Positions 24,569 to 27,008 of a stretch of DNA of 27,008 bases are shown here, one piece after another (the stretch's first letter is position 1; each line of letters opens with the position of its first letter). Where the stretch lies: contig CAYMUR010000071.1 of assembly GCA_964393615.1 (NCBI GenBank), forward strand, positions 1 to 27,008. The letters run 5' to 3'. Below the pieces are notes generated by a model. The model did not search any database. It was not told the DNA's origin and worked only from the letters and a program-made list of their open reading frames with translations. The position numbers and the translations under genes are program-made. Origin of the DNA: CAYMUR01 sp964393615. GTDB lineage: Bacteria; Planctomycetota; Planctomycetia; Pirellulales; Pirellulaceae.

Positions 24569-27008
24569 ATGATGATGAAAGATTGCCCAAAAAACAGACT
24601 CCAGCCACATTGCAAGGCCATCAGCTGGCCCCACCCCATGGCACTTCACTCAAACCAGCAAAACTTTCTTCATGGTTTCACCGTCGATGTTTTGCGAGTG
24701 TTGGTAATTTTCATTTCGGCAACTGTTTCAACAAACATAGCAGGGGGCGCCGAAACAAACGAGAAAGAAGCTGATCTCGCAGCGATCGACTATTTCGAAT
24801 CAAAAGTCCGGCCTTTGTTGATCCAACGCTGTACGGGATGTCACGGGCAGGACAACCAGGAATCTTCGTTGCGACTTGATACGGCCGAAGGTTTGATGGC
24901 AGGTGGAAAATCAGGCCCTGTTGTCATTGCTGGCGACCCGGCCCACAGCTTATTAATTCAGGTGGTTCGAGGTGCAGGGGATGTCAAGATGCCACCCGAT
25001 GATGAGGATCCGTTGACTCCTGGCGAAATCCAAATTCTCACAAACTGGATTGAGCAAGGTGCAAGATGGACCGGGTACAAACCAATTCCTCCTCCGACAG
25101 AAACGACTTTCACAGAGGAACAGAAATCCTTTTGGGCTTTTCAAGCCGTGGCCAATCCTTCGCTGCCTGTTGTCAATCACAAGCAGTGGCCGACATCACC
25201 ACTGGACCATTTCATCCTGGCACGTCTCGAAGAAAACAACCTGCAACCGGCGCCAGCTGCAAAACACGACACCTGGTTACGGCGCGTGATGTTCAACGTC
25301 CTCGGATTGCCACCGACCCTGGAAGCACTCGACCAGTTTGCCAATGACCAGTCACCAGATGCCAAGTCGAGAGTGGTCGACCGCCTACTCGCGTCTCCCC
25401 ATTATGGTGAACGCTGGGGCAGACACTGGCTTGACGTGGCCAGGTATGCCGACACCTTGGGGCAAGAAGCGGATTGGATTCTTCGTTACGCATGGCGCTA
25501 CCGCGACTACGTCGTCAATGCCTTCAACCAAGACAAGCCCTATTCGGATTTTATCATTGAGCAGATAGCTGGTGATTTACTCCCAAAAACGGACGACCAG
25601 CATTTAACCAACGAACATATCATTGCATCGGGTTTTCTGATGTTCAGCCCCAAGGCCACGGCCGAAGCTGACAAGAAATTGATGCAGCTAGATGTTGTTG
25701 ATGAGCAACTCGATGTAACGAGCCGTGCCTTCATGGGCCTCACCGTTGCCTGTGCTCGCTGCCATGACCACAAATTTGATCCGATACCAACACTCGACTA
25801 TTACTCAATGGCTGGTATTTTTCGCAGCACGAAAACCATGGTGGATGGACAATCCACGTCCATGTGGTCCGAATTCGAGATACCAAGAGCGTTCAGTCGT
25901 GCGGAAAAACAAATCTTGTTCGACCTCAAAAAAGCGATCGCTGCGCAGAAAGCGATCATGGACGAACGAAAAGGATCGAACGTTACAGACCAAATCGCAT
26001 GGGAAAATCGGTTAAAAACCGCCCTGGCAAATGACGCCCCCCTGGACCGCGATTCGCTCCAGAATATTCTATCGATCCCTACAATCAAGCGGTCCTCCGC
26101 ACAACAACAACTTGTCGAACTGGCATCGTTTAAAGATCCCCGTTTGATAACAACACACCCTTCTTTTGTGTCCGACTTGTATGCCTGGTACGAAATCACA
26201 TCACTGGTTGAAAACGGGTCAAAACACGAGGAGGCGATTTCTCTCTGGCAAGACCAAGGTCCTCACGGCTTCGACTTAAAAACGTCAACTTCGGAAACAA
26301 CCGAGCCGCACTTCGCCAAATCGGGTTTTGTGGGCGGTCCGTCGCTGAAGTATTCACTGCGAAGTGATGAACTCAAGACGGAACAGAACTTTGGGCTGCA
26401 GGGAGATCCCAACTATACGGTTTTTCTGGCTGCCGAATTCCATGTAGAAGAACCACAAATGCCAGCGAGCCAGATTGCTTTTCTTTTTGGCACCGATAAA
26501 GGCGCAGGAACCATTCAGTTCCTTGAAATCGATAGTAACGCGGTCAAACATCGGCTGGATATTGGTAGCGCGTTTGGCCAAGATGCGACCACTACGACGT
26601 TACCGCAAAATGCACCTGTGATTATCTCCATCCGCAAACAAGCAAACCAGCCGATCAACACCACTTCGATTACGATCAACGGACACGCCCAGGAGGTATC
26701 AGGCTCAACCGCGGGACTCAACATTTTGGACGGGCCACTTTTTCTTGGCTATGGCGGCACTAAATTTACGCCAGCCATGAATGTGGCAGAACTGATCGTC
26801 TATGATCGTAGCCTCACCGAAGACGAGGAAAAAAAAATCGGGCAGTATTTGGCCCAAAAATATAAATTAGAAACAAATTTTTTCAGCGGTAGCAACAATT
26901 CTATTCTCCAATTAATAACCACCCCCAGCCAGGAACGCACGGAAGAGCAAACCACGGCACTGTGTCAATATTTTCTCAAATACCATGACTCCGTTTATCG
27001 CGATGCAG
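24569..27008 (+). CDS. Planctomycete cytochrome/DUF1549 protein with LamG-like insert, 3' end outside window
   Basis: This gene runs off the window; 813 codons are visible. A membrane/signal helix (VDVLRVLVIFISATVSTNIA, 39-58) is followed by a planctomycete cytochrome domain with the heme motif CTGCH (88-92) and a conserved KMPPDD segment. A DUF1549 domain follows, including SPLDHFILARL, HYGERWGRHWLDVARYADT and a second heme-type motif CARCH (395-399). From about residue 607 to 767 there is a LamG/concanavalin-like insert (YTVFLAAEF, then NVAELIVYDRSLTEDEEKKI). A DUF1553 domain is expected beyond the end. Such exported proteins are abundant in Planctomycetes and probably take part in redox breakdown of complex carbohydrates. 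Three ATGs in a row (24569, 24572, 24575) start the frame; the ATG at 24638 puts the signal nearer the N-terminus and is an alternative. None has a good ribosome binding site. Confidence 0.9.
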   Translation, partial: MMMKDCPKNRLQPHCKAISWPHPMALHSNQQNFLHGFTVDVLRVLVIFISATVSTNIAGGAETNEKEADLAAIDYFESKVRPLLIQRCTGCHGQDNQESSLRLDTAEGLMAGGKSGPVVIAGDPAHSLLIQVVRGAGDVKMPPDDEDPLTPGEIQILTNWIEQGARWTGYKPIPPPTETTFTEEQKSFWAFQAVANPSLPVVNHKQWPTSPLDHFILARLEENNLQPAPAAKHDTWLRRVMFNVLGLPPTLEALDQFANDQSPDAKSRVVDRLLASPHYGERWGRHWLDVARYADTLGQEADWILRYAWRYRDYVVNAFNQDKPYSDFIIEQIAGDLLPKTDDQHLTNEHIIASGFLMFSPKATAEADKKLMQLDVVDEQLDVTSRAFMGLTVACARCHDHKFDPIPTLDYYSMAGIFRSTKTMVDGQSTSMWSEFEIPRAFSRAEKQILFDLKKAIAAQKAIMDERKGSNVTDQIAWENRLKTALANDAPLDRDSLQNILSIPTIKRSSAQQQLVELASFKDPRLITTHPSFVSDLYAWYEITSLVENGSKHEEAISLWQDQGPHGFDLKTSTSETTEPHFAKSGFVGGPSLKYSLRSDELKTEQNFGLQGDPNYTVFLAAEFHVEEPQMPASQIAFLFGTDKGAGTIQFLEIDSNAVKHRLDIGSAFGQDATTTTLPQNAPVIISIRKQANQPINTTSITINGHAQEVSGSTAGLNILDGPLFLGYGGTKFTPAMNVAELIVYDRSLTEDEEKKIGQYLAQKYKLETNFFSGSNNSILQLITTPSQERTEEQTTALCQYFLKYHDSVYRDA

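Overview
The window looks like a draft chromosomal contig of a planctomycete, probably Pirellulaceae-like. The evidence is a set of families typical of that phylum: a c-type cytochrome protein with a beta-propeller and HEAT repeats, a DUF1549-type planctomycete cytochrome protein, ThuA and DUF1080 domains, and several twin-arginine (Tat) exported sugar-isomerase-like TIM barrels. Base composition is near 50% GC, intergenic gaps are long, and Shine-Dalgarno sites are patchy. A run of 100 N at 13052-13151 marks an assembly gap. No rRNA, tRNA, CRISPR array, transposase or integrase was seen.

Layout. (1) 326-3375: trpB and trpA on the minus strand (tryptophan synthase), divergent from mutM (oxidised-base DNA glycosylase). 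(2) 3376-7252: a long sparse gap holding a 26-bp tandem duplication, a 28-codon membrane-peptide ORF and a 13-bp inverted repeat, followed by a family 2 glycosyltransferase and two dTDP-rhamnose genes (rmlC, rmlD). Together these suggest surface polysaccharide synthesis. A 43-codon membrane-protein ORF lies convergent to the glycosyltransferase. (3) 7329-9090: a Tat-exported TIM-barrel protein and lexA, both on the minus strand. The lexA upstream region is long and carries an 18-bp tandem array and candidate operators. (4) 9091-10336: a gene-poor stretch with a possible small ORF and a possible decayed beta-helix gene. (5) 10337-13010: an unrecognised protein and an exported DUF1080-ThuA fusion. 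(6) 13011-18334: a tandem array broken by the assembly gap, then a minus-strand group of ThuA protein, large c-type cytochrome/propeller protein and hydroxypyruvate-isomerase-like protein. (7) 18833-23769: a DHDPS/NAL-family protein divergent from a Kelch-sodium symporter fusion, then a convergent serine beta-lactamase-like hydrolase. (8) 23770-27008: a sparse region with a possible frameshifted zinc-ribbon gene and a 13-bp x5 array, then the 5' part of a DUF1549 cytochrome protein that runs off the window.

How the genes may work together. The right two thirds is dominated by exported or membrane proteins for carbohydrate use. DUF1080 (3-keto-glycoside hydrolase family), ThuA, TIM-barrel isomerase/lyase-like proteins and c-type cytochrome dehydrogenase-like proteins fit an oxidative, periplasmic route for breaking glycosidic bonds. 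The Kelch-symporter fusion with a divergent aldolase-family gene looks like an acid-sugar (sialic-acid-like) uptake and processing pair. Both readings are inference from family membership and neighbourhood. The least described items are the two very small membrane-protein ORFs, the candidate lexA operators, and the recurrent short tandem arrays with unrelated units.
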